DNA of 64,000 nt from Candidatus Omnitrophota bacterium. Lineage in GTDB: Bacteria > Hinthialibacterota > Hinthialibacteria > Hinthialibacterales > Hinthialibacteraceae. Made by a program: the position numbers and the translations under genes. Positions 27,597 through 36,343 of this stretch are shown piece by piece. Location: contig JAFGTC010000261.1 of assembly GCA_016934335.1 (NCBI GenBank), positions 1 to 64,000 on the forward strand, read 5' to 3'. Numbering within the stretch: position 1 is the stretch's first letter; every line of letters begins with the position of its first letter. Under the pieces are notes generated by a model, which saw nothing but the letters and a program-made list of their open reading frames with translations, searched no databases and had not been told where the DNA came from.

Positions 27597-28811
27597 CTAA
27601 GGCTTATCGGGCGTTTGGGCGTCAGTCGGCGCCCAAACGCCCTTTTTATAAGCCAGAATGGAAAAGACGATGTAAAGCAGGATCACTGAATACAAAATAG
27701 GATATCGATCGATGTACACAGGCAGATTTTTTTTGAATAGTTCCTGAGGATAGATATAAAAAATCACGGAAAGAAAGGTCATGGTCAGCATGACTTTTCG
27801 AATGGGGTCGCTCGATGCGCAGAATCCGCAAGCCAAAACCATGGGCGGCAGCAGGCGCAGATGCGCGGCGGTCCAGGCGGTGGGCGTCACCAGCAGCGAG
27901 ACGCATAAAAACAGCGAGGCGTTGATGAAGAGAGCGCGTGCGTCTCCAACCCGAAGCGCGCGGCGCGAGGCGTATGTTGCAGCGAAATACGATGCTAGAA
28001 TCGCCCAACGCACAATTCGAACGCTGTTCTCAGACAGCGATGCGATTTGAAGCAGGAACAAACTCAGCGATTGATTGTCTTTATAAGGATCGGCGTAGGT
28101 CATCAAATCCGGCAGAATGGCGCGCACATATTCCCATTGGGGGCGCCAGCCGAAAAACACGGTAAAACCGAGGATGACGCTCAAACCAATCATGATCGCC
28201 GGCCCCAAAATACGCCGTCCGCTGACAAGCCAAAGAGAGGCCAGATAAGGGCCGGGCCATAACTTGATCATGACGCCGGGCGCATACGCCGCCCCGACAA
28301 ACCATGCGGAGCGTTGTTTGGCAAGTAAATACAGCATCAGCAGGAAAAGGAAGAGCAGCATTCCCTCCACCTGCAGCGAACCAATCGCCAGACGCGCGGG
28401 TGGAGTGAAAAACACAAGGCAATGGATCATCCAATCGAGGGATGGCTGCGCAGGAAAATGTTGGCGACGAAACAGCACAAGAAGCGCATCGACGCCGGCG
28501 AGCGCGAGAACCGATAGACAGGCGAAGACCAGTTTGGCTTGAAGATGCCCCAAAAACGTCAACGGCGTCAGCGCTCCGGCGAAATACGGGGGATACAAGT
28601 ACCAGGATCCCATGCCTTCGCGAACCGACTCCGCCATCCAGTCGTAATAAATGTTCGATCCGTCCAGCAGACGTTGTGCGGCTTTGAAATAGTATTCAAA
28701 ATCCGTAGGCAGCACGAGAATCACAAAAGGCATATCCCAAAGGATCCAGCCGATCCCCGCCAAAGCAATCGACCAATGAAGAGAAGAGCTGTTCGGAAAA
28801 ATTCGCTTCAT
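27597..28811 (-). CDS. GT87 / DUF2029-family polytopic glycosyltransferase-like protein
   Basis: About 10 hydrophobic segments fit the DUF2029/GT87 family of polyprenyl-phosphate-sugar-dependent mannosyl-type transferases. The N-terminal loop has TDFEYYFKAAQRLLDGSNIYYDW and WYLYPPYFAGALTPL, the family's acidic-aromatic and YPP segments, and a later KDNQSLSLFL. It acts in the inner membrane on lipid-linked sugars. Its start codon overlaps the stop of the exported nitrilase gene by 4 bases (ATGA), implying translational coupling. The C-terminal codons overlap a terminator for the opposite strand. Confidence 0.82.
   Translation of the reverse strand: MKRIFPNSSSLHWSIALAGIGWILWDMPFVILVLPTDFEYYFKAAQRLLDGSNIYYDWMAESVREGMGSWYLYPPYFAGALTPLTFLGHLQAKLVFACLSVLALAGVDALLVLFRRQHFPAQPSLDWMIHCLVFFTPPARLAIGSLQVEGMLLFLFLLMLYLLAKQRSAWFVGAAYAPGVMIKLWPGPYLASLWLVSGRRILGPAIMIGLSVILGFTVFFGWRPQWEYVRAILPDLMTYADPYKDNQSLSLFLLQIASLSENSVRIVRWAILASYFAATYASRRALRVGDARALFINASLFLCVSLLVTPTAWTAAHLRLLPPMVLACGFCASSDPIRKVMLTMTFLSVIFYIYPQELFKKNLPVYIDRYPILYSVILLYIVFSILAYKKGVWAPTDAQTPDKP
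27609..27647 (+). terminator. Rho-independent terminator of the alpha-2-macroglobulin gene, inside the 3' end of the convergent gene
   Basis: GGGCGTTTGGGCG and CGCCCAAACGCCC form a 13-bp perfect stem with an 8-base loop, followed by TTTTTA on the plus strand. The stem overlaps codons for the last residues of the minus-strand GT87-like gene, so this stretch is both a terminator and coding sequence. Confidence 0.88.
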
Positions 28812-29758
28812 TGAGAAAGAGACTGGCCGATGATGCGATAGGCTTTCGGATTCCGATCTTTAAGAACGCTGGCGCGGAATAACTCACCCGTCTCTCCGCT
28901 GGAAAATCCTGGCGCGATGCGGCGTTGATTCAGGTCGATCTCAGTCAGGATCATACCCGGCTCGTATCCGATATTGGAGAGAGTCTGCCCTAAAGGATTG
29001 ATGACGCCGCTTCGTCCGATGGGATCCCGGGGCCGCCAGCCCTCGCCGGGCTTGACGCCGCGGCTGACGACGGCGAGATAGGCGTCGTTGTCGATGGCTC
29101 GGCAGCGGATGACGATCCAATCCAGTTCCTGGCCCCACCCCGACCACCAGGTCGGCCAGAACATCAGCTCCGCCCCTTTGAGCATCTCCACTCGACTGCT
29201 TTCGGGGAAGCTTAAATCATGGCAGATTTGGACGGCGACAGCGCCGAAATCCAATTGAAAGACGGGAAAGGAATCGCCGGGAACGACGCCTTTTTGTCGC
29301 TCCGTCTGAGTGGGATGAACCTTATCGTAGTAGCCGAGAATGGCGCCGTCTCGGCCGATCATAATGGCCGTATTGCGCAGGTCGCCGTCACGAAGGGCTA
29401 CGACGGGGAAAATAATGTACATATTGTGTTCGCGCGCTGCGTCGCGAACCGTCTTCAGCGGATCGCAGTCAGGCAGCGTCAAACCATCCATGTTGACGGC
29501 TCCTTCGCCCAGGCAGGCGATATCCGCCCGAGCCTGCCCCGCTTCATTTAAATGCTCGACGATCCATTCCATCTGCCACTGTCGAATTTTTTCAGGCGAA
29601 TCGCCCTCCGTCCAGCGGGGCTGCTGCAGGAGAGCGATTTTTACGAGTCTCGCGGGAGATGACTCCGATTTTTCGCCGCCCGAATTTTGGGCGACTCCAT
29701 CCATCGCCGCAAATACGAAAAGGATTGCGAATAAACGGGGAAGGGCTGTTCGAAGCAT
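28808..29758 (-). CDS. Exported carbon-nitrogen hydrolase (nitrilase superfamily)
   Basis: ATG at 29758, preceded by AGGTGG, is preferred over the GTG at 29767. A signal peptide ends near DGVAQ. The nitrilase triad is visible: Glu in CLGEGAV (about residue 85), Lys in YYDKVHP (about 146) and Cys in QICHDLSFPE (about 179). The C-terminal DIGRSGVINPLGQTL is usual for the family. It may be an amidase or N-acyl transferase/hydrolase acting outside the cytoplasm; most nitrilases are cytosolic. The gene is coupled to the GT87-like gene. Lnt is also a nitrilase-family member, but it carries several transmembrane helices, which are missing here. Confidence 0.85.
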   Translation of the reverse strand: MLRTALPRLFAILFVFAAMDGVAQNSGGEKSESSPARLVKIALLQQPRWTEGDSPEKIRQWQMEWIVEHLNEAGQARADIACLGEGAVNMDGLTLPDCDPLKTVRDAAREHNMYIIFPVVALRDGDLRNTAIMIGRDGAILGYYDKVHPTQTERQKGVVPGDSFPVFQLDFGAVAVQICHDLSFPESSRVEMLKGAELMFWPTWWSGWGQELDWIVIRCRAIDNDAYLAVVSRGVKPGEGWRPRDPIGRSGVINPLGQTLSNIGYEPGMILTEIDLNQRRIAPGFSSGETGELFRASVLKDRNPKAYRIIGQSLSQ

Positions 29759-29842
29759 GTTATCCACCTCGTTCCGATAAGATAACGGGATTATACCGTA
29801 GAACGCAGTCTATTTCATCTTTCATTCAATCACGCGCCAAAG

Positions 29843-29898
29843 AAAAAAGACTCATCTCGATAGGAAGGCATCTAATCTAAGCCTATCGAGAAGAGTCT
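29843..29898 (-). terminator. Rho-independent terminator of htpG
   Basis: The stem (TCTCGATAGG with CCTATCGAGA, extended outward by six more pairs across one A-A mismatch) is followed on the minus strand by TTTTTTCTTT. It lies about 70 bases downstream of the htpG stop. Confidence 0.93.
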
Positions 29899-29969
29899 CT
29901 CTTGGAATCGGTGAAAATCAGCCTGGATCTAAGAATCTATCCGAGGATGCTTTTGCATTCGGCGAACGA

Positions 29970-31859
29970 TCAAAACTCTTTCGCGGTGATCGCTTTTTCT
30001 AAAATGTCATAGTTGCGTTTAACCATGGTGCGCGGATCGTCCATCAGACCGGCTTCAATCATGGCGTTGTCATAGATATGATCGACGATCATTTTTAAGA
30101 ACGATTCGCTTCCTCCCTGATTTTTTAATTGAAACAGTTGAATCAAGATGGGATGTTTGAGATTAATTTCCAACGAGTGCTTCCCGAGGGGAAGCATATC
30201 CTTTTGCATCGCCTGCATAACCCGCTGCATGCTGGCCGACATCATCGAATCGCTGCTGACAATCATGGCGGGGCTTTCAACCAAACGTTTGGAATCGCGA
30301 ACCGCCGTGACTTTATCGCCGAGCAGGCCCTTCATCCAACCGCATAGAATCTCCCCGTCATCTTTGGAGAGACTCGGAGTCTTTTCCGACGGCTCTTCCG
30401 CTTCGGGCGCATCGGGAAGATCCAAGTCGCCTTGATCGGCGGACGTCAATGTTTTGCCTTCAAACTCGTGCAAACTGCTCAATACGAAGTCGTCGATCGG
30501 TTCGTAAAGGTAAAGAACCTCGATGCCTCGTTTGGCGAACGCTTCCATATAAGGTCCGTTTTGGAGCGCTTCGCGGGAGGGGCCGTTGATGTAGAAGATT
30601 TTATCCTGGCCGGCTCGCATGCGGCTGACGTATTCGGAGAGCGAAGCGGTCTCGCCGTTTTCCGTACTGGACGACTCGAACAGCAGAAGCGGCGCGATTT
30701 CCTGACGGTATTCAAAATCTTCGACGGCGCCTTGTTTGAGAAACAGACCGAACGTCTTCCAGAATTCCGAGTATTTTTCCCGATTGGTCTTGAACTGCTC
30801 GCCCAGAAATTTGATGAAGCGCGAAGTGATCACTTTGCGGAGTTTGCGAATCAAAGCGTTATCCTGCAAGGTTTCGCGCGAAATATTCAGAGGAAGATCT
30901 TCGCTGTCGACCACTCCTTTGACGAATCGCAGCCAGTCGGGAAGAATGACGTTCGATTCCTGTTGAATCAGTACCTTGCGACAATACAGGTTGACGCCGG
31001 GATCCATTTTCCCAAAGCCGAACATTTCCATATTGGTCGCGGGGACATACAGAAGCGCGTTGACCATCAGCGGGACGTCCGCCGAAAAGTGCATGTGAAA
31101 GATCGGATCGTCGTTCGCGTTGGCGATGAATTTATAAAATTCCGTATATTCCTCTCCAGTAATATCGTTTTTGTTTCGAGTCCAGAGGGCTTGGATGGTG
31201 TTGACCTTTTCGCCGTTGATCTGGATGGGAAACGGGACGAAATTCGAGTATTTTTTGACTGTGTCCTTCAGGCGCTCGACATCGGCGAATTCGTGGGCGT
31301 CGTCGCGAAGGGAAAGCGTAATTTTCGTACCCCGCGCCAGCCCATCTTTGGCGGTCAGCGCATACTGCCCGCCGCCGTCCGACGTCCACTGCATGCCATG
31401 GGCGTCGGTTTTGAAGGATCGGGTTTCGACCGTGACTTCATGAGAGACCATAAATGCGGAATAAAATCCGACGCCGAACTGCCCGATAAGTTGTACTCCT
31501 CCGTTGGAGGAAGAGGCCTCTTTCAGTCGTTTCAGAAACTCGCGCGTGCCCGAGTGGGCGATGGTTCCGAGATTTTCCTGAATTTCGTCTTCCGTCATGC
31601 CTACACCGGAGTCGGAAATGCAGATATGTTTGGCGTCTTCGTCAACGTCGATGTGGATTTCCAGAGGCAGATCTTTATCGGCGATGGATTCGTTGACGAG
31701 TTTTTCATGGCGCATTTTTTCCAACGCGTCGGCGGCGTTGGAAATCAACTCGCGCACGAAGATTTCGCGGTTGGTGTACAAAGAATGAATGACAATATCC
31801 AGAACCTGTTTAACTTCCGCTTGAAATGAATGAATATGTTTTTTTTCCGAATCGCTCAT
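29970..31859 (-). CDS. htpG: Hsp90 chaperone HtpG
   Basis: The 629-residue cytoplasmic ATP-dependent chaperone has the N-terminal GHKL ATPase with ELISNAADALEKMRHE, DSGVGMT and GQFGVGFYSAFMV, a middle domain containing PLNISRE, and the usual C-terminal dimerisation part. Length is typical of bacterial HtpG. CAGGTG precedes the start. A strong terminator follows the stop, and the gene appears monocistronic. Confidence 0.97.
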   Translation of the reverse strand: MSDSEKKHIHSFQAEVKQVLDIVIHSLYTNREIFVRELISNAADALEKMRHEKLVNESIADKDLPLEIHIDVDEDAKHICISDSGVGMTEDEIQENLGTIAHSGTREFLKRLKEASSSNGGVQLIGQFGVGFYSAFMVSHEVTVETRSFKTDAHGMQWTSDGGGQYALTAKDGLARGTKITLSLRDDAHEFADVERLKDTVKKYSNFVPFPIQINGEKVNTIQALWTRNKNDITGEEYTEFYKFIANANDDPIFHMHFSADVPLMVNALLYVPATNMEMFGFGKMDPGVNLYCRKVLIQQESNVILPDWLRFVKGVVDSEDLPLNISRETLQDNALIRKLRKVITSRFIKFLGEQFKTNREKYSEFWKTFGLFLKQGAVEDFEYRQEIAPLLLFESSSTENGETASLSEYVSRMRAGQDKIFYINGPSREALQNGPYMEAFAKRGIEVLYLYEPIDDFVLSSLHEFEGKTLTSADQGDLDLPDAPEAEEPSEKTPSLSKDDGEILCGWMKGLLGDKVTAVRDSKRLVESPAMIVSSDSMMSASMQRVMQAMQKDMLPLGKHSLEINLKHPILIQLFQLKNQGGSESFLKMIVDHIYDNAMIEAGLMDDPRTMVKRNYDILEKAITAKEF

Positions 31860-32111
31860 AACAACACCTGTTTTTGTTATATTTTACGGGATGGATTTCG
31901 AATTTTTTATTAAACATTTTTAATAAAAAAGAAATGAGCCTGCGCAAGAAGGCGCCGGCAACCCTATTGTAAAGGGGGTATTTCCGAATGCAAAGTGGAA
32001 TTAAGGGGCGTCTTTCAATCGAAAGATTCTTGGGCTTGTTGCTTTTAGAGAATAAAGGCCGCTTATCTTGTTTTGAATTTTGACAAGGCTGGAGTCCATC
32101 CAAGTCATTTC

Positions 32112-33080
32112 TCATTCATATTGGCGCCATTCATCTTTGGGAGCTCCACTATCATCCGCTATGCCGCTCACTCGATATTGGACGAGCTTAATCAAAAAAG
32201 TGCTTTCCGGTTCAACTTGATAATAGACGCCATTTTTCATGGATGACCAGTTATAGGGAGTTAATTCAGGGAATATGACGTCCGTGTATTCGTGCAATAT
32301 GTTTTGCGGGAGCACTTTGTAGAGTCGATACCCGCCGAAGAGTTTATCTTCTATCAGAAAGTAATCATTCTGCATGGGAAAAAAGAGAATTTGTTGTTCT
32401 TTATTTCCTCGTCTGTCTATGATGATTTTTCTTTCATATGTTTGATGAGATGAATCTTTTCCCAATTGATTCAGTTCGTCTATATTCACAATCGTGTATT
32501 TGTAATCGTTTAATAACAGAACAAATGATTCGAGTTGAATCATCGAGGTATAGACGTCCTTGAATATTTCCAATGGAAATTGAATAGGCTCGCCATCTAT
32601 TTTGATATTCTGATTTTTGTTTTCAGTCTCTGAGAATTGAGGGAATTTTCCAAGATAATCGCCGGTCAATGTAAAATTATACGAATAATCATTTTGATCC
32701 GGGAGGTAGAGCGTTTCATTTATTTGAACGATTCGATCTTGAAGTTTTTCTTTGTCGGGTAAATAGTATAAATCCATTTGATACGTTAATCCGAATAAAG
32801 AATAATAACCTTCCGGGACGGAGGAATAATATTCATTTGAATTTTCGGGCGCTCTTGCCAGATCGATCATCACGAATGATCGTCCTTGGTAAAATGAATG
32901 AGCGGACCATTGACTGGAAAGTAAAAAAACTTTGTTATTGTTTACGACCAGATCGATAAAGCCTTGTTGATCATTGTTCAAAATCACATTTTGATGTACG
33001 GCTTCAAATCGAATTTGATGTGAAGCACAGTAAAATGGCGATAGAAGAATCAGCAAAAAAATCCACGTTGTAATCTTCAT
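32112..33080 (-). CDS. Exported protein of unknown function, AT-rich
   Basis: The track start at 33158 is a TTG inside the neighbouring region. ATG 33080 begins a signal peptide (MKITTWIFLLILLSPFYC) and gives 322 residues. No strong ribosome site precedes it. The mature protein is rich in Asn, Tyr, Asp and Glu, with alternating strand-like segments, such as FIDLVVNNNKVFLLSSQW and YSYNFTLTGDYLG. This could be a beta-rich fold, perhaps propeller- or sandwich-like, but I recognise no family. Its base composition is clearly more AT-rich than the flanking GH5 and htpG genes, which may mark transfer. It follows the GH5 gene on the same strand by 74 bases. Confidence 0.7.
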   Translation of the reverse strand: MKITTWIFLLILLSPFYCASHQIRFEAVHQNVILNNDQQGFIDLVVNNNKVFLLSSQWSAHSFYQGRSFVMIDLARAPENSNEYYSSVPEGYYSLFGLTYQMDLYYLPDKEKLQDRIVQINETLYLPDQNDYSYNFTLTGDYLGKFPQFSETENKNQNIKIDGEPIQFPLEIFKDVYTSMIQLESFVLLLNDYKYTIVNIDELNQLGKDSSHQTYERKIIIDRRGNKEQQILFFPMQNDYFLIEDKLFGGYRLYKVLPQNILHEYTDVIFPELTPYNWSSMKNGVYYQVEPESTFLIKLVQYRVSGIADDSGAPKDEWRQYE

Positions 33081-33154
33081 TAGACTATCTTTTACCCATC
33101 TAACGCTGAATATAGGGATTGTTTCTAGAGCATCCAAGGCGGCAGCGCGACGCG

Positions 33155-34228
33155 TCAAGTCTGTAAATCCTCCAAGAGCATTTCCAGCATCCGGCGATCC
33201 AGTTTATGGCCTTTGAAATCTTCGTATTGGATGTCGCTGCGCCCGCTGTCGAGAATGCCGAAACTGCCGCGTAGATTCCACATCGCCCATCCCCATCCGG
33301 CTTCCCGCCATAAGGAGAGCCAATCCCGCATCCAGGCCAGCGCGATGTCATGCGGAGTTTTGTTGTAGCATCCCCACTCGCCGGCGTGCACGCCGCAGCC
33401 CATGGCCTCTAATTCCTTAAAGGGTTGAATCTTGTTTCGGCGCAGCCATTCTTTGTCGATTGTTTCATCGCCCTGCTTCATCGGCCATGCCGGTTCGGGC
33501 CAGTCTTCCCCGTTGACCCAGCTGGCTTTGTAATGGCTGATGCGCATGGGATCGTATCCGCGCGTGCTTTGAGCGACTCCCAGATCGGCGATCGAGAGAA
33601 CCGGCGTTCTTCCCCATTCCAAGGCGTCGACTATGACAAGGCGCTTGGGATCGGCGGAGCGGATGGCCTCGACGGCGGCCCGCACTACGCGGTCATACGT
33701 TTCTTCAGGAATTCGGGCCGGTTCGTTCAGCAAATCAAAACTGAGCCGGTGCGAGGGGACGTCTTTGTAGCGCTCGCTGAAACTCTTCCATTGGAAGCAG
33801 AACTGTTTGAGCGCTTCGTCGTCTTTCCAAAGATCGAGCGGTTCTTTGGGCGGGTTGACGCAGTAGCCCGGGCCGCGGTGAAGATTGAGATTGACATGGA
33901 TATTGTATTGGCGGCCCCATTCTACGACTTGGTCGATATCTTGAAGAACCGCTTCGTCGAGCCGGTAGGAGTCGTTTTCATCCGTCCAACACCGGTAGTC
34001 GGTGGGAAGCCGCACAAAATCGAATCCCCATTCGGCCATCCATTCAAAATCGCTTTCCACATAGGCGCTGTTTCGGCGCTGGGTGAATTTTTCCAATAAA
34101 TTAAATCCTCGCCAGCGCGGCAGTTTCGCGGCGGACGGATTTTGCTTCTGCGCCAGAGCCGCGCATCCCGGCAACGTCATTCCAGCGGCGATCCCTGGAA
34201 CGGTTTTCAAAAAATCGCGTCGTTTCAT
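33155..34228 (-). CDS. Tat-exported GH5-type cellulase-family glycoside hydrolase
   Basis: The N-terminus MKRRDFLKTVPGIAAGMTLPGC is a twin-arginine signal that may also be a lipoprotein signal, because LPGC precedes Cys 22. The TIM barrel has GFNLLEKF near the start and the two GH5-type catalytic glutamates: E169 in DLLNEPA (acid/base) and E284 in GEWGCYN (nucleophile). Length of 357 residues is typical. It probably cleaves beta-linked glucan or mannan in the envelope space. The AT-rich orphan gene lies directly downstream. Confidence 0.9.
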   Translation of the reverse strand: MKRRDFLKTVPGIAAGMTLPGCAALAQKQNPSAAKLPRWRGFNLLEKFTQRRNSAYVESDFEWMAEWGFDFVRLPTDYRCWTDENDSYRLDEAVLQDIDQVVEWGRQYNIHVNLNLHRGPGYCVNPPKEPLDLWKDDEALKQFCFQWKSFSERYKDVPSHRLSFDLLNEPARIPEETYDRVVRAAVEAIRSADPKRLVIVDALEWGRTPVLSIADLGVAQSTRGYDPMRISHYKASWVNGEDWPEPAWPMKQGDETIDKEWLRRNKIQPFKELEAMGCGVHAGEWGCYNKTPHDIALAWMRDWLSLWREAGWGWAMWNLRGSFGILDSGRSDIQYEDFKGHKLDRRMLEMLLEDLQT

Positions 34229-34445
34229 GAGAGCCTCCCCAAAACGAATGTGTGCAGATCGATTTTACAATCTTTTCTGTAGAATCATTCACCATGCTAT
34301 AAGAGATTAGCGAGGCTGGAAAGTACGGCGCCGGGGAAAATATAAAACAAAAAATAAATCTGAGGGGGGGATTTTCCGTTTTATGAGTATAAAGAGATAG
34401 AGGCGTAATTTCCTCGTTATACTTTCCATTTGCAGAGGTGAAAAA

Positions 34446-35252
34446 ATGAAAACGGCTGGAACACTGTTGGTTTTGATTGCCGTCATCGTCGGCGGATACG
34501 CCATATGGAATTATGCCGAAGTGCGGCAGACCATAGAAGAACTGAACCAGGAATGGCGCGTTCGCAATTGGGACCAACGGATCAAAGACAAAATCGGCGA
34601 TTTGAAAGGACGCATGGAGAAGCAGGAAGAAGCGATTATCACGCTCAAAGTGAAAAATCGCGATGTCATGCGGAAACTGGAAAAAGAAGAATCCGCTTTC
34701 CAGAAATACGACGAAGTAATTCGCGGTCTTGTGGCGAAGTTGAACGAGAGCAAAAGCGAGAACGCCGGCGCTCAATTCGTCTATTGCGGAAAATCCTACA
34801 CGACCGACTCGGCGCAAGCGGAATTCGAGCGATGGACCGCTGAGATTCTGCCCGTCAAAAAACGCATCGATTTTCTCCAGAAGCAAAAAGAACTCTATGA
34901 CAAATCGATCGGGCGAATCAATGAATCCGTCGCGCAGATGCAAGGCAGCATTCAGGTTTTGGAGCAGCGGGCGATGGAACTGGCGACCATCCGCGACACG
35001 CTCAAAGTGCAAGAGATGGCTAAAGAACTGGTGCTCGACGTGGAAGGATTCGACGACAGCGGCGTGAAGCAGCTGTTTCAGGAAATGCAGACTTACATCG
35101 ACGAGATCGAAATCCGCCTGGAGGCGAGCGACGAACTGCCCGCCGCGTCGTCTCTTGATGAGGCAGTGCAATATCAGGAAAATAAAGAGAAAGACACTGA
35201 ATTAGAGCGATTGCGCAAGCAGTACATCAATGCGCCGCAAAACGAAAACTAA
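34446..35252 (+). CDS. Membrane-anchored coiled-coil protein, first gene of an ECF-sigma cassette
   Basis: One N-terminal transmembrane segment (GTLLVLIAVIVGGYAIWNYA) is followed by about 200 residues of strongly charged, heptad-like helix with few prolines, broken by an YCGKSYTTDSAQAEFERW stretch. AGAGGTG lies before the ATG. No family recognised. The gene leads a plus-strand set with a 102-residue membrane protein, an ECF sigma factor and another coiled-coil membrane protein. It may be a membrane-bound partner or sensor in that set. Confidence 0.8.
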   Translation: MKTAGTLLVLIAVIVGGYAIWNYAEVRQTIEELNQEWRVRNWDQRIKDKIGDLKGRMEKQEEAIITLKVKNRDVMRKLEKEESAFQKYDEVIRGLVAKLNESKSENAGAQFVYCGKSYTTDSAQAEFERWTAEILPVKKRIDFLQKQKELYDKSIGRINESVAQMQGSIQVLEQRAMELATIRDTLKVQEMAKELVLDVEGFDDSGVKQLFQEMQTYIDEIEIRLEASDELPAASSLDEAVQYQENKEKDTELERLRKQYINAPQNEN

Positions 35253-35276
35253 AGCCTATCCGGCGGGAGAATCGCC

Positions 35277-35585
35277 ATGGCGGGCATCGATTCGAACTTA
35301 TACAAGCGTTTACGGGAAGACTCTCAGGATCAGGCGAGAACCGTTTTGATGCACATGGATCAGCGCCGCCCATCGTGGGTGGAAGACTGCATCGCTCCAC
35401 GCCGAAAGCCATGGTTTTCTTTTGGCAAGATCAACGGATTGGAATTGATGACGCAAACCGCGTGCCTGGCCGTGATTGTCTGTCTTTGGATATCCGCTTC
35501 GTCCGTTCGATTGACGGCCGATGCGGTCTCTCTGGCCATCAAGACCGATCTACAGTCCGAACAAGTCGTCAGCCGGGAGGAGTGA
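35277..35585 (+). CDS. Small single-pass membrane protein upstream of the sigma factor
   Basis: 102 residues: about 55 hydrophilic N-terminal residues, a transmembrane segment at about residues 58-78 (LMTQTACLAVIVCLWISAS), and a short tail. GGGAGA precedes the ATG and the previous gene ends 24 bases before. There is no zinc-anti-sigma motif (HxxxCxxC). Its size, topology and position next to an ECF sigma factor make an anti-sigma role possible but unproven. The coding start of the sigma gene follows after 54 bases. Confidence 0.7.
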   Translation: MAGIDSNLYKRLREDSQDQARTVLMHMDQRRPSWVEDCIAPRRKPWFSFGKINGLELMTQTACLAVIVCLWISASSVRLTADAVSLAIKTDLQSEQVVSREE

Positions 35586-35639
35586 ATCCTCCCGGAGCGC
35601 CGCCGGAGGCAAGTCAGGATCGAAAATCAGAGGCGATTG

Positions 35640-36239
35640 ATGACGCAGCAAATCTTCGAGTCGGATGAGGAGTTGTGGAAGCGGTACGATGAAAACCGCG
35701 ATCAGCAAGCCTTCGGCCTTTTGGTGAGAAAGCACCGGGAGCGATTGATGGCCTTTTTGATTCGTTTCACGAGAGATGCGGACGACTCGATGGATTTGCT
35801 TCAGGAGACATTTAAGCGGTTTGCGCAGCATTACGATGGGAAGCGGTCTTCCGCCAGAACATTTCTCTACTGCATTGCCGTCAATCTGGCGCGATCGCAT
35901 TATAGGCGGGTCAAGAACCGGCGGGAAATTTCCTTGAACGATCTCGAAGAGGAAGGCGTTTCACTAGCCGGCAAGAACGACTATTATCGAGAAGAAATGC
36001 GCATGAAACTCCTGCAAAGGGCTTTGAATCAATTGCGCATTCAGGATCGGGAGGCGATCGAGTTGAAAGACGTGGAAGGCCTGACTTATCGCTCCGCTGC
36101 GCAGATTATCGGCTGTTCGGAAAAGAGATTCGAAAAAAAACTTTCGAGCGCAAGAAAACGTTTAATGAAGATAATCATGCAAAACAAAGAGTACGAGATG
36201 CTGTGGAGGGAACATGCTCGGATTCTGGAAAATGCTTGA
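35640..36239 (+). CDS. ECF-type RNA polymerase sigma factor
   Basis: The TTG at 35637 in the track is followed at once by ATG 35640, which has AGAGG upstream and is chosen. The 200-residue protein has sigma region 2 (DADDSMDLLQETFKRFAQHY and a RTFLYCIAVNLARSHYRR segment) and region 4 (LTYRSAAQIIGCSEKRFEKKLSSARKRL). It lacks region 3, as ECF sigmas do. It should direct RNA polymerase to a small regulon, probably including this cassette. The usual adjacent anti-sigma factor with a ZAS domain is absent. Confidence 0.92.
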   Translation: MTQQIFESDEELWKRYDENRDQQAFGLLVRKHRERLMAFLIRFTRDADDSMDLLQETFKRFAQHYDGKRSSARTFLYCIAVNLARSHYRRVKNRREISLNDLEEEGVSLAGKNDYYREEMRMKLLQRALNQLRIQDREAIELKDVEGLTYRSAAQIIGCSEKRFEKKLSSARKRLMKIIMQNKEYEMLWREHARILENA

Positions 36240-36343
36240 TTCAGCCATGACGGAATTTGCGTTTTCGACGAAGCATTGAACGGCGGCCCAGGATGCAGAA
36301 ACTTAGAAGCAGCAGAAAAACTATCGAAAATTAGAGAGAAAAA

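Noticed and set aside
30432-31829. Long plus-strand ORF (465 aa) opposite htpG
   Set aside because: It is exactly antisense to a clear htpG gene, with no ribosome site and Arg/Val-rich shadow composition, so it is a frame artefact.
34101-35171. 356-residue minus-strand ORF spanning a divergent promoter
   Set aside because: It crosses both the GH5 start region and the antisense of the coiled-coil gene; low-complexity shadow.
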